In this document: in pieces, positions 25,901 to 37,900 of the stretch
How positions within the stretch are numbered: position 1 is the first letter of the stretch
Layout of the letters: each line of letters starts with the position of its first letter
Origin: Mesorhabditis belari
Taxonomy: Eukaryota; Nematoda; Chromadorea; Rhabditida; Rhabditidae
Length of the DNA stretch: 64,000 nucleotides
Direction: 5' to 3'
Assembly (NCBI GenBank): GCA_958450365.1
Contig: CAUEEP010000253.1
Span: 186,001 to 250,000 of the forward strand
Program-made: the position numbers and the translations under genes
Notes under the pieces: model-generated
What the model was told of the DNA's origin: nothing
Database searches by the model: none
The model's input: only the letters and a program-made list of their open reading frames with translations

Positions 25901-28900
25901 AATCATATCCTGCCTAGTATACTTAACTCACTCTTAATGGCCGAATTCCTTGGACAGGCAACTCTCTAACCCTACACTTAATGGACGGTCCTTACATAGC
26001 TTGTTCTGGCGGTGAAGAGATGGCGAAGGCTACCCGCTTTACAGAGCTAGCACCTTTACTACTCTATCCATCTAACCAAAGCCAGACGAGTCTACAGCAC
26101 TACAGCCTACAGCACAGCCTACAGAGAAGAGATCCCTGGCTCATCTCATGGACTCGAACCAGAGACTAACCGAGTCCGACGTTGCTTAACTTGTTAACTG
26201 TTAACTGTTAAGCTTAACTGTTAACCGTTAAGCTTAACTGACGGGATACCGTCTCTCAGCATGGCGAGGCCGTAGGAAGTTAACAAAGTTAATATTTTGA
26301 AAAAATCCGGGTTTTTCAACGGCTCGTCACACTTTGAAGGCTTATAACTTTGTCCAGAGATAATATTTCTCTTAACTTTTGATATCATTGTACAGAGAAC
26401 ATTTTTGGCTTTCAAATAATACCAAATAGAGTTTGATTGGAAAATCGAGTCCAAGAAAATCAGAGCCAACTCTGAGCAAATGCCTATTCAACTCGACTGT
26501 CATTTCGCCTTGTTTTTCTTGGACTGAATTATCCAATCAAGCTCTATTTGGTATCATTTGATAGCCAAAAATGTTCTCTGTACAATGATATCAAAAGTTA
26601 AGAGAAATATTATCTCTGGACAAAGTTATAGGCTTTCAAAGTGTGACGAGTCGTTGAAAATACCCAGAAACTGCGCAAGAACCGGAAGAACTGCAAGTAC
26701 TTTCTTTTGTACCCAGGGGTTTTGATTTGGAAGCTCTTTGACTCAGTTTATGTCTCAGAACTTCATCTATCAACAAGATAATGACTCAAAACAGCTTGAG
26801 CTCGCCTAGTTTCTCATTGGTTCACGCAACAAGGAATTTCATGATGTGATTTAATGAAGTGATTTAATGATACTGATAGAGTGGCCAAGTCAAAGTCCGG
26901 ATTTAAACTCTATTGAGTATGGGAAGCTGTAGCTGTAGCTGTAGAAGCTGTAGCTGTAGTTGAAGAAGCTGTAGCTGTAGCTGTAGCTGTAGTTGAAGAA
27001 GCTGTAGCTGTAACTGTAGCTGTAGCTGTAGCTGTAGCTGTAGCTGTAGAAGCTGTAGCTGTAGCTGTAGCTGTAGCTGTAGAAGTAAAAAGAAGCTGTA
27101 GTTGGTTTCAACGCATAGGAGAAATTTGATCTTCTAGTCAAGAATGTGTTAATTGTATCGACAAGTTGAAGTTCTTTCAGGTGGACGCCTCATTGCCTCC
27201 TCGAGCGCCCCTTAATCACTGTAAGTTTATACAAAGAAATCTCTTTAACTTAAAGTTTAAAGTTTTCTTTAACTTAAAGTTAAGTTTTCAAATTCTATAG
27301 AAATTAAAGCTTTAGATCTTCTTGGAGTTTTAGAGCTTTAGGGTTTTTAGAGCTTTAGAGTTTGTAGATTAATAAATAAGTTTGAAAAGTTTTAGGCTTT
27401 TTCAAAATATCAAAATATACAAAAATGAAATGGAAATTTTCTAAAGTTATAAGCTTTTCAAGTTGGATTTTCTTTAATTAAGAAAAAAGTTTAGGCTATT
27501 TTAAATGAATAAAGATTTAGATAAAGATAAAGAAGCTTTAGATAAAGATGAAGAGGCTTTAGATAAAGAAAGAAGCTTTAGATAAAGATGAAGAGGCTTT
27601 AGATAAAGAAAGAAGCTTTAGATAAAGATAAAGAAGATTTAGATAAAGATGAAGAGGCTTTTGATAAAGATAAAGAAGCTTTAGACAAAGATAAAGAAGC
27701 TTTGGATAAAGATTTAGAGCCTATCTTCTGTTAAACTACTTTTACAATTCAGTCTTTATAAATTTCCATTGTAAAGGTTCTGGAAATTTGTCCAGCATTG
27801 TATAACATTGTAGGTAACAAGTTACATTGTAGGCTTAACAAGTAACAAGTTCAATCATTTCAGCCGGCTACTCTGAAGACAGTGATTACACATCGGACGT
27901 CTCATTTCCCATTCACCCCAACTCGTCTCACCCAAACTCTTCGGTTCATCAGTGGGATTCACATCTGCATCCACATCGACCCCATCACCGGCACAACACC
28001 GGCAACCATCACGATCACATTGTGAGTGCCGTTTGTTTTGTTAAGTAACAGCAGTAACAGCTAGATGAACAGCATACTGTACTTTTTAGCATAACATTTA
28101 TTTACTGATGATTAAAAGCCTTGATACTTTAGCTTTAATATAGCTGAGGAGTTCATTAGCTTTGATTTAGATAAGTAGTTCATTAGCTTTGATTCAGCTA
28201 AGGAGTCCTTTAGCTTTGATATAGCTAAGAAGTTCTTTAACTTTGATTTAGCTAAGGAGTTCATTAGCTTTGATATAGCTAAGTAGTTCTTTAGCTTTGA
28301 TTTAGCTAAGTAGTTCTTTAGCTACGTAGTTCTTTATCTAAGTAGTTCTTTAGTTAAGTAGTTCTTTATCTAAGTAGTTCTTTATCTAAGTAGTTCCCTA
28401 ACTAAGTAGTTCTTTATCTAAGTAGTTCTTTATCTAAGTAGTTCTTTATCTAAGTAGTTCTTTAGCTAAGTAGTTCTTTAGCTAAGTAGTTCTTTAGCTA
28501 AGTAGTTCTTTAGTTAAGTAGTTCTTTAGTTAAGTAGTTCTTTAGCTAACTAGTTTTTTTAAATTCTAATCCCGGCTTCAGACTTTACAGGCCTCATATG
28601 AGGGAGATGAGGATGCGTACAATGAGACACGGATTGATCAAGATTACGGTTGGTGTTTGGTTTGTTGAAAATTTTAAGCTTATTTTACAGCTTACAGATA
28701 GATTTACGTAAAGAATCTAAGATCTTTAGGCGTATTACTGTAGTATTAATTGTAGTACTTTCCGAAATCCGACTCCTCGGGCAAGCGCCGCTTTAAAGAC
28801 TCAATTACCTCAATAACTCAATTACAATGACTCAGTTACCGTAATTAGAGCGGTTACCAGTGTCAGCGTTCGGGAAAATCTCACTAACTTTATTTGAAAC

Positions 28901-31900
28901 AAGACTCGACTGATGAATCTATGGAGATATTTTCTAGATGAAGCTGTGACTCGCCACTACGACTCAAACGATTACGACTATCGAGCCGAAGACGAGAATC
29001 AACGCGTTTCACGGAGAGACGAAGAGGAAGACGAGTTGTATCAAAGGCATCGCATAGATTCAACAGACATCGACCCCACTCATAATTATCCCTCCCAAGG
29101 AGGAGGCCCGTCAAGGGGCAGACAAGGGAGACAAGCAGCGACACGCGAGAACAACACGCATTATCATCATGATGAGGTGAGCTGCCTAGCCTCATGATGA
29201 GGTAATAAGGTTGGATAAAAGAGTCAACGGGTTCTAATAATTTTAATATACCGTATTCTCTCTAATAGTAGTGCACCCCGGCGAGCCGAGCTACAGCCAA
29301 GATATAGCCTAAAAACTGTTTGTGGCCAGCCTATGCGGCCAGCCTAAAAGGGCAATGTCCGTCCGTCTGTACGGGCTTTTTCTCAGCCGTCTTTAGGCAA
29401 AAAAAACTGAAATTTTTAAAAGTCTTAAACTATAATATAGTTGTATCATTTACAACAAAAAAAAGCGTTAAAATTGAGTGACATTACGGGGAGTCGAGGC
29501 CGAGTCGTGTGGGCCGTAGAAAAGCGCGCTCCCGGCTGCGCCACGGCGACGAAGTTTGAATTAGCTAGCAACTAGCATACGTACTCGAGAAACGAGAAAC
29601 GTACTCGAGTAGTGGGTGAAGCTGGTGTAACAAGAGTGAAACAGAGAAGCTGGTGTAGCAAGAGTGAAGCAGAGAAGTTGGTGTAGCAAGAGTGAAGCAG
29701 AGAAGTTGGTGTAACATAATGCCTGCCCAGATCAACCAGGTCAGCCAATCTAGCTAGGTCCGGCAATTTTTCATTCTGCCAGTTATTAAGCCAGCAAGAC
29801 CAGGCTCAGAGTACCGCATGACCTTAGGCCGAGGGTTTTCTGGCCTTTTTGGCTACCCTTATCAACCCTTATGGCCTTGTCAATACGCGACTGTGCCAGT
29901 TCTTGAACCCTACAGCCCTTGGATCAAAGTAATCTCAGTAATCAAAGTAATCAAAGTAATCAAAGTAATCTCTTAGATGAAGAAAGAAAAAACCAGAAGC
30001 GGGGGTTGAACTAGGAAACCTTCGAACACGAGCTGAGGTCACTAACCACTCGGCCTAAGCCTAAGCCTAAGCCTAAGCCTAAGCCTAAGCCTAAGCCTTG
30101 ATAACCGTTTAGCCTGATAATGACAAGAAAGAGCTTTATATAGTATTTAGTTCCACTTCTACAGTATATTGAAACTAAGAATCGGGAGGATTCGTGATAT
30201 CGTGAGAATCGTGAGAACGAATAATCAGAACGAACAAGAAAATGCAAAGGAAAACTTCAATCTTCAGCAAGAATTCAACTTTAGAACATCGGCTACAGTA
30301 TTTTAAGCATTTCAAAGTTTTCTTTAATATTAGCTTAGCTTTCTCTGATTTCTTTTAAGCATTTCAAAGCTTTTTGAACAAATTATCAAAATTCAGAGCC
30401 GCTATGATCAATACCGAAGCGAGGACGAGTCAACGTACAAAGGAGAAAGTCGAGCACATGGATACGTTGATCATTATGGTAAGGATTGATTAGATAAAAA
30501 AGGGTTTAGATTAGATAAAAAAAGAGTTAAAAAAGGGTTATTTCTAAAACTTTAATATCAAAGCAGGCTTGATTGAACCAGAGTTAGCAAAAATTGAAAC
30601 AAGATTTAGAGTTAACAAGATTTAGACTCAGCTTCTGCCTACGATCAGCAACAAGAGGACGATTACGGAGATGAGTATGGCGTGTCTGAGATGGAATACG
30701 ATGGATATCATCCAAAAAATCCAAGAGAAGTGCTTATGGATCGACGAATCGACAGTCCGCATACGCCACAAGTTAGTTGGAGAAATGAAAAGGATGTAAA
30801 ACGTTTGAAGGATACTGTAATGTACTGTAGGTTCTGAAGGATGCTATAGGTTTTGTAGGATACTGTGGGTTCTGAAGGATACTGTAGGTTCTGAAGGATG
30901 CTATAGGTTTTGTAGGATACTGTGGGTTCTGAAGGATACTGTAGGTTCTGAAGGATGCTATAGGTTTTGTAGGATACTGTGGGTTCTGAAGGATACTGTA
31001 GGTTCTGAAGGATACTATAGGTTCTATAGAATAGTGTGGGTTCTGTAGGATACTGTAGGTTCTGTAGAATACTGTAGGTTCAAGGAGTGTTCTTATCGTT
31101 AGCTGCATTGCCTCCTTGAGTCTTACAGAATCCTACGCTACAGTAAGATACTGTAAGAGTACTTCAAGGTACTATAGTATACTGTATGTACCGTAGGGTT
31201 CAGTGGGCTTTGAAAGGTACTATAAAACTGCGGTAGGGGACTGTACAATATTGCAGCTTACTGTAGGTAATGTAGGTAATGTAGGTAATGTGGGTAATGT
31301 AGGTAATGTAGGTAATGCAGAAAACTGTAGGATACTGTAGGATACTGCAGAATACTGTAGAAAACTGTAGCTTCAATGCTGTATAATACTTACAGGATCT
31401 TTAAAATCCGGCCAAGAAAAACCGTCTCTTGTTTCAGAGCGATTACTCGCGGAGTGTGAGCGCCGCTGGACGCCCGTCTTCTCAAGCCAATCACACGTAT
31501 GCCAGTGAGTAAAATGTCTATCAAATACTATAAATCGATAATCGGAAACAGATAACAATGCCATGAAATTGCAATTGACTAACTTGCGACAATTTAGGCT
31601 ACGGCCACAATGGTTACGGTGATGAGTATGGGCAAAATAATGGATATCGAGAAGAGGACGAGGATCGGTGAGGGTTTTTTCGATATTATTATGTTAAAAA
31701 GAAAGTTCTCGGAAAAAGTTTATACTGTAATTTATCATAAACTAGAAAACGAAGTTTATTCAAGGTATGCCACATTATTCTGTAGGTTCTGTAGGTTACT
31801 ATAGGTTCTGAAGGATACTTCTGAAGGATACTTCTGAAGTATAACTTGTTGCCATTTATTTGGTAGAACACGGATTCCCTTCTCCCAGAAATTCTTTGGC

Positions 31901-34900
31901 TGGCCGTCAAAGAAGTCGCATAGCCAGGTTTCGACCTGAGCTCGGTCTCCGACGCTCTATCTGAGCTCGGTCTACGACTCTCCATCGAGTTCTGCAGCCA
32001 GCAATAGATGAGCATCAGAAGGGGCAAGGTTTGGGCTGTACGATGGGGAGAACTTCCCAGCTCAACTCCTTTAATTTTTCCTTTGTCAGCTTTGCAATAG
32101 GTCTCGCATCGTGTTGAAGGAGGATTTTTCCCTTGTTTGGTCTTGTTTTTTTGATTTCTTTCGCGAGTTCTAGTTGTTTTAGTTCTTCTAGTTCTTTTAG
32201 TTCTTCTAGTTGTTTTAGTTCTTCTAGTTGATTTAGTTCTTCTAGTTCTTTTAGTTCTTCTAGTTGTTTTAGTTCTTCTAGTTCTTTTAGTTCTTCTAGT
32301 TGATTTAGTTCTTCTAGTTGTTTTAGTTCTTTTAGTTCTTTTAGTTCTTTTAGTTCTTTTAGTTCTTTTAGTTCTTTTAGTTGATTTGTATAAATTAAAG
32401 CTGTAACTGTAAGCTGTAACTGTCTTTTCTCAGCAACTCCCAGTATATAGGTCTATCGAGATCCCACCAAATACTCCATCTTCTTCTGGTGGAGTTCGAA
32501 TTTGGGTTTAGGTTTTGGCTTTGAAAAACTCCGAGGACTTTCTTTCCAATCCAATCTGAGCAAACAAACAAACAAACAAACAAACAAACAAACAAACAAA
32601 CAAACAAACAAACAAACAAACAAACAAACAAACAAACAAACTGATATAAACTTAATTCCTTGTAAACGTATCAATATTATATTTTAGATATATCAGCGAT
32701 GGTGGCAAGGGCTACACAGCTGATTACGATACATATGGAGAAGGGACCTCGGAGCCGATGAGAGAGGAAGATGACGGGAGGAGGTACTGGGAATCGATAA
32801 AAGATAAAGATAAAGATATTGAATTATGGATAAAAAGATAGTTATCTTGTAAAATATTATATTAGATTAAGTATTATAAATTTCTTTAGAAGCTCGACCT
32901 GGGCCGACACAGAGCCATTGTCCTACAACAGCCGACCGCCACGATCGAATTCCAGGTGAATAGAATCGATTTTTGGGTGATTGAGCCTTCGCCCCCGTGA
33001 AATAAAATCTCGTTTTTTCTTTTACCGTCACAATGATTGGTTACAAGTACCCGTTAGATCTAGAAATCTTGCACCGTTGAACTGGTGAGTATTTACCGCT
33101 GTAAGTTAAACTAGTATGTTGTAAGTTACCGCTGTTAATCATCGCAAAGTAAGGAAACTAGCAGAAGCTCGAAAAATGAGGATTTTAAAAAGATCGCGAA
33201 CTCTACTATAGAAGATCAGTGGAAAAAAATAGGATACTGTATTTTTGGCTAAAGATCAATATCCAACCTCCATTTCCCTTCCCATTTTCCCTTTTACCCT
33301 TCACTAATTTTTAATGTTTAAACATTTTCCCTTTCTTTTTTTCCTTTCTTTTTTCCTTTCTTTTTTTTCCTTTCTTTTTGGCTTCTTTCCACGCATAATA
33401 AGTCGATTTTGTCTTTTTTTTCGTCAAAATTTTTGCGGACAAAATTTCCTTTTTCACTCTCGATTAGCGATTCTATGAGCTGCGCACAAAGAAAAATCAA
33501 TGCCATAATCGTTTACAATAACGACTACAATATAGACTTTCTATTAGATTCACTACATTTTTATATTTTCTACATAAGATTAGATATTCAACTATTTTAA
33601 AATATTAAATGTTTTTGCTGAAACCCGAGAAAATCAATCGGATCAGGTAAAAGTCGAGAGTTGTACTTTGTGCTAAAAATTGTAAACATAGAAAGCTGAA
33701 TACTGTAACTGAATACTGTAACTGCAAGCTGTAACTACTGTAACTTTCCAGGCGAACCTATGCCGATCGCTATGAAGACGATGATTACATGAACGAAGAG
33801 GAAGAGGATCGATTGAGAGCCGAAGAAGAAGCAGAAGAAAGATGGAGATTGGAGAGAGAAAGTGATGAAAGAAGGGAAAGGGAAAGATTGGAACAACAGA
33901 GAATTTTGGATGAACAACCAACGTATACGGAAGGTTAGTGAAAATGAAAATGATATTGATAAGTACAGTACTGGACAATGAATTGACTACGGTAACAAAC
34001 TCAACGAAAAGCTGAATATCTTCAATTTTACTCATTGTATAGCCGATCAAGCTTATCCGATAAAGCTTATCCGATCAAGCTTATCCGATCAAGCTTATCC
34101 GATCAAGCTTATCCGATAAAGCTTATCCGATCAAGCTTATCCGATAAAGCTTAGCCGATCAAGCTTATCCGATAAAGCTTATCCGATAAAGCTTATCCGA
34201 TCAAGCTTATCCGATCAAGCTTAGCCGATCAAGCTTATCCGATAAAGCTTATCCGATAAAGCTTATCCGATAAAGCTTAGCCGATAAAGCTTAGCCGATA
34301 AAGCTTAGCCGATAAACCTTATCCGATAAAGCTTATCCGATAAAGCTTATCATACCAGTTCCTGGATGATAAAAACTTTTAGACAAAGACTTATCGCTTA
34401 TTCGCTATGCATTTCTAATGATAATGTTCGATAAGGGAAATTATGGAATGATAATGCTTTATCATTTGCCTGTAAGCTTAAGGTTGTTTATTTGATACAT
34501 ATGATTGGTAGTACGGTTGGTAAGTTGGAGAAGAAAGCAACCGGGTCAGACGTGAACAATAGTGAAAAACAACAACAAGGCTTTATCATTGTTGTTCGTT
34601 ACTTTGTTAAAGTCATTTTCCAGATCGTGACTACAGTGCTCAAGGCACATCATTCGCCGATTCTGTTCCACCGATTCCCAATCACGCGCCATCAACATCA
34701 ATGGATATCCATCAACAAACGTCCGATTCAAGAAGGAATAGTGGAAGTACGGGAAGGGACAGTCGAAATGAGCCCTACAATTGGAGAAACGATGATAGAC
34801 GGTTTGTTTTATAGGAATAATTTAGAATACTTGCCAAATTAGAATACTTGCCGCAATCGAAATATTGTTTTTCGAAATCAGCGTATTCCAAAGCTAAATT

Positions 34901-37900
34901 GATATTGTTTATTCCAAAAAAAAATTACAGAAATAGCTTTGAAAATAAAGAATTAGGAAATTTAGGTGTCTCAAATCTTAAAAATAAATGATCATTAACA
35001 TAGCAATATGCAATATCAAAAATTTTCGAATTCACGACTTGATTCAAAGAAAAGGACAACAAATGGGGGTGGGACAAATGCGACTTTTTTTTTTGCTGGA
35101 AAAGGCCTTAGGCAAGGCCGTAGAGCTTCGAAAATATTTCCATAGAAGGGAATCGTATGCGTAGATTCCGAATTTCGACAAATCACACCTCGCTAACACG
35201 TCAAATTTGGGCTAAAAGGCAAAAACTACGCAACTTAACGCTTTTCCGTAGTTTTTGCCTTTTAGCCCAAATTTGACGTGTCAGCGAGGTCTGATTTGTC
35301 GAAATTCGGAATCTACGCATACGATTCCCTTATGGGAAACATTTTTGAAGCTCTACGACGTTTTCTAAGGCCTTTTCCAGCGAAAAAAAAGATGCGCTTT
35401 TGGCCGGGTGCACAAAAAAAGACAGCATTTGTCCCACCTCCGATTTTTCTAGATAAAAAGTGGTTTTGAAGATAAAAGGTTTCAAAATCGGACGTTTGAT
35501 TTGAATGTATTCAATCGAACGATTTTAAAAATCGGTTTTAAAGTTTAAAATCGGCGTAACATAGATACTTACGCGTTATCATATTTAAAATTACTATTGG
35601 GTTGGTGGAAAAGTCCTTTCGGATTTTTTGGGAGAGTACCTTAAATTTGTCCAATTTTGACGTTTTATAGCTCATCCTAAAGCTGAATTCAATACGGATC
35701 GATTGGGAAAAACCGTTTTGAGATATCTCTTTTCTAAAAGTTTTTACAGCTATTTTAGTAAAGGGCGACAGAGCCAAAAAAATGGCTGTTTTCACGTTTC
35801 GGTAGTTTTTCGTGCAGAAACCTAGGCTAAAAACATGTTATTCGTGATCAGCGTCCAAAATAACCCCTAGACACAAATTTTCAGAATCTTAGCTAAAAAT
35901 TTTTGACAAACATTGTCACCGGTGGAAGTCGAACCAGCGACCCTCAGATCAATAGCCTTTCTCGATTTTCCTTCGTTTTTCTCGTTTTTTCCTGAAATTC
36001 CTGAAAAAAGCCTTCTAACAACATCAAAAAAATGATAAAACAAAAAAAAGTGGAAAAACGAAGGAAAATCGCGAAAAGCGGTGGAAAGGCATTGATCTGA
36101 GGGTCGCTGGTTCGACTTCAACCGGTGACAATGTTTGTCAAAAATTTTTTGCTAAGATTCTGAAAATTTGTGTCTAGGGTTATTTTGGACGCTGATCACG
36201 AATAACATGTTTTTTAGCCTAGGTTTCTGCACGAAAAACGACGAACGTGAAAACAGCCATTTTTTTTGGCTCTGTCGCCCTTTACTAAAATAGCTGTAAA
36301 AACTTTTAGAAAAGAGATATCTCAAAACGGTTTTTCCCAATCGATCCGTATTGAATTCAGCTTTAGGATGAGCTATAAAACGTCAAAATTGGACAAATTT
36401 AAGGTACTCTCCCAAAAAATCCGAAAGGACTTTTCCACCAACCCAATATATTGTAAGAATGAAAGATCCTGCATAGATCCTTATCATCAACTTTCCTTAT
36501 TCAGACCATCACTTGAGAACGCACGTGCTGGCTCGGCAATGCAACGAGAGGATCGACCAATGTAAGTTCTACACTAAATCAAGATAATAACTTACAGCAA
36601 ACTAAAACGTAGAAAGATAAAAATAAGCTATAGATCAGTCTAAAAGATATTTATCTAATCTAAAAATTTGTGCATCTCATCAATAAGCTCTAGTTAGCAT
36701 AAACAGCATAAACATCTTAGCATAAACACATTGCATATCGGGAAATTATGGAATGTGTCTAGTAAAGAATAAGTAAAGTCGAGGAATAAGCTTTAAACCT
36801 TTAATCTAAAATTTACGAAAATTTTAAAACTTTAATGCTATCTGAGAGTTGACAAATCTGAAAAAATGTAAAATTTCGGCTAAAGGAGCTCTTTTAATAA
36901 AGAGAACTAATAGAGAGCTCTAATAGAGAGCTAATAGAGAACTAATAGAGAACTAATAGAGAGCTCTAATAGAGAGCTAATAGAGAGCTAATAGAGAGCT
37001 CTAATAGATAACTAATAGATAGCTAATAGAGAACTAATAGAGAGCTAATAGAGAGCTCTAATAGAGAGCTAATAGAGAACTAATAGAGAACTAATAGAGA
37101 ACTAATAGAGAGCTAATAGAGAACTAATAGATAGCTCTAATAGAGAGCTCTAATAGAGAACTAATAGAGAGCTCTAATAGAGAGCTCTAATAGAGAGCTC
37201 TAATAGATAGCTAATAGATAGCTAATAGAGAACTAATAGAGAGCTAATAGAGAGCTCTAATAGAGAGCTAATAGAGAACTAATATAGAAATAATAGAGAA
37301 CTAATAGAGAACTAATAGAGAGCTCTAATAGAGAGCTCTAATAGAGAGCTCTAATAGATAGCTAATAGATAGCTAATAGAGAACTAATAGAGAGCTAATA
37401 GAGAGCTCTAATAGAGAGCTAATAGAGAACTAATAGAGAGCTAATAGAGAACTAATAGATAGCTCTAATAGAGAGCTCTAATAGAGAACTAATAGAGAGC
37501 TCTAATAGAGAGCTCTAATAGATAGCTAATAGATAGCTAATAGAGAACTAATAGAGAGCTAATAGAGAGCTCTAATAGAGAGCTAATAGAGAACTAATAG
37601 AGAACTAATAGAGAACTAATAGAGAGCTAATAGAGAACTAATAGATAGCTCTAATAGATAGCTCTAATAGATAGCTAATAGAGAGCTAATAGATAGCTAA
37701 TAGAGAACTAATAGAGAGCTCTTCAATTGGAATAAGTCCAGTAGTTAACAACCTTTAGTGTACAATAGAGTTTAATTTAACATAAACATTAAATCCAACA
37801 TAAACATTAAATTTAACATAAACATTTATATAAATACGCTTTTGAAACACGTTTTTCTTTAGGGTGACGATCGTCGAGGAGTCGAGTCTCCGAGAGAAAC

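Noticed and set aside
31900..32000. tRNA-like CAGGTTTCGACCTG near 31950
   Set aside because: The segment is explained by the reversed mariner transposase tail; no A box.
33673..34050. 125-codon minus-strand frame over exon 19
   Set aside because: Antisense shadow of the Glu/Arg-rich exon; hydrophobic only because GAA/AGA reverse to TTC/TCT.
34492..34842. 116-codon frame overlapping exon 20
   Set aside because: A shadow of the unc-13 exon in another frame; the exon frame fits both neighbours in phase.
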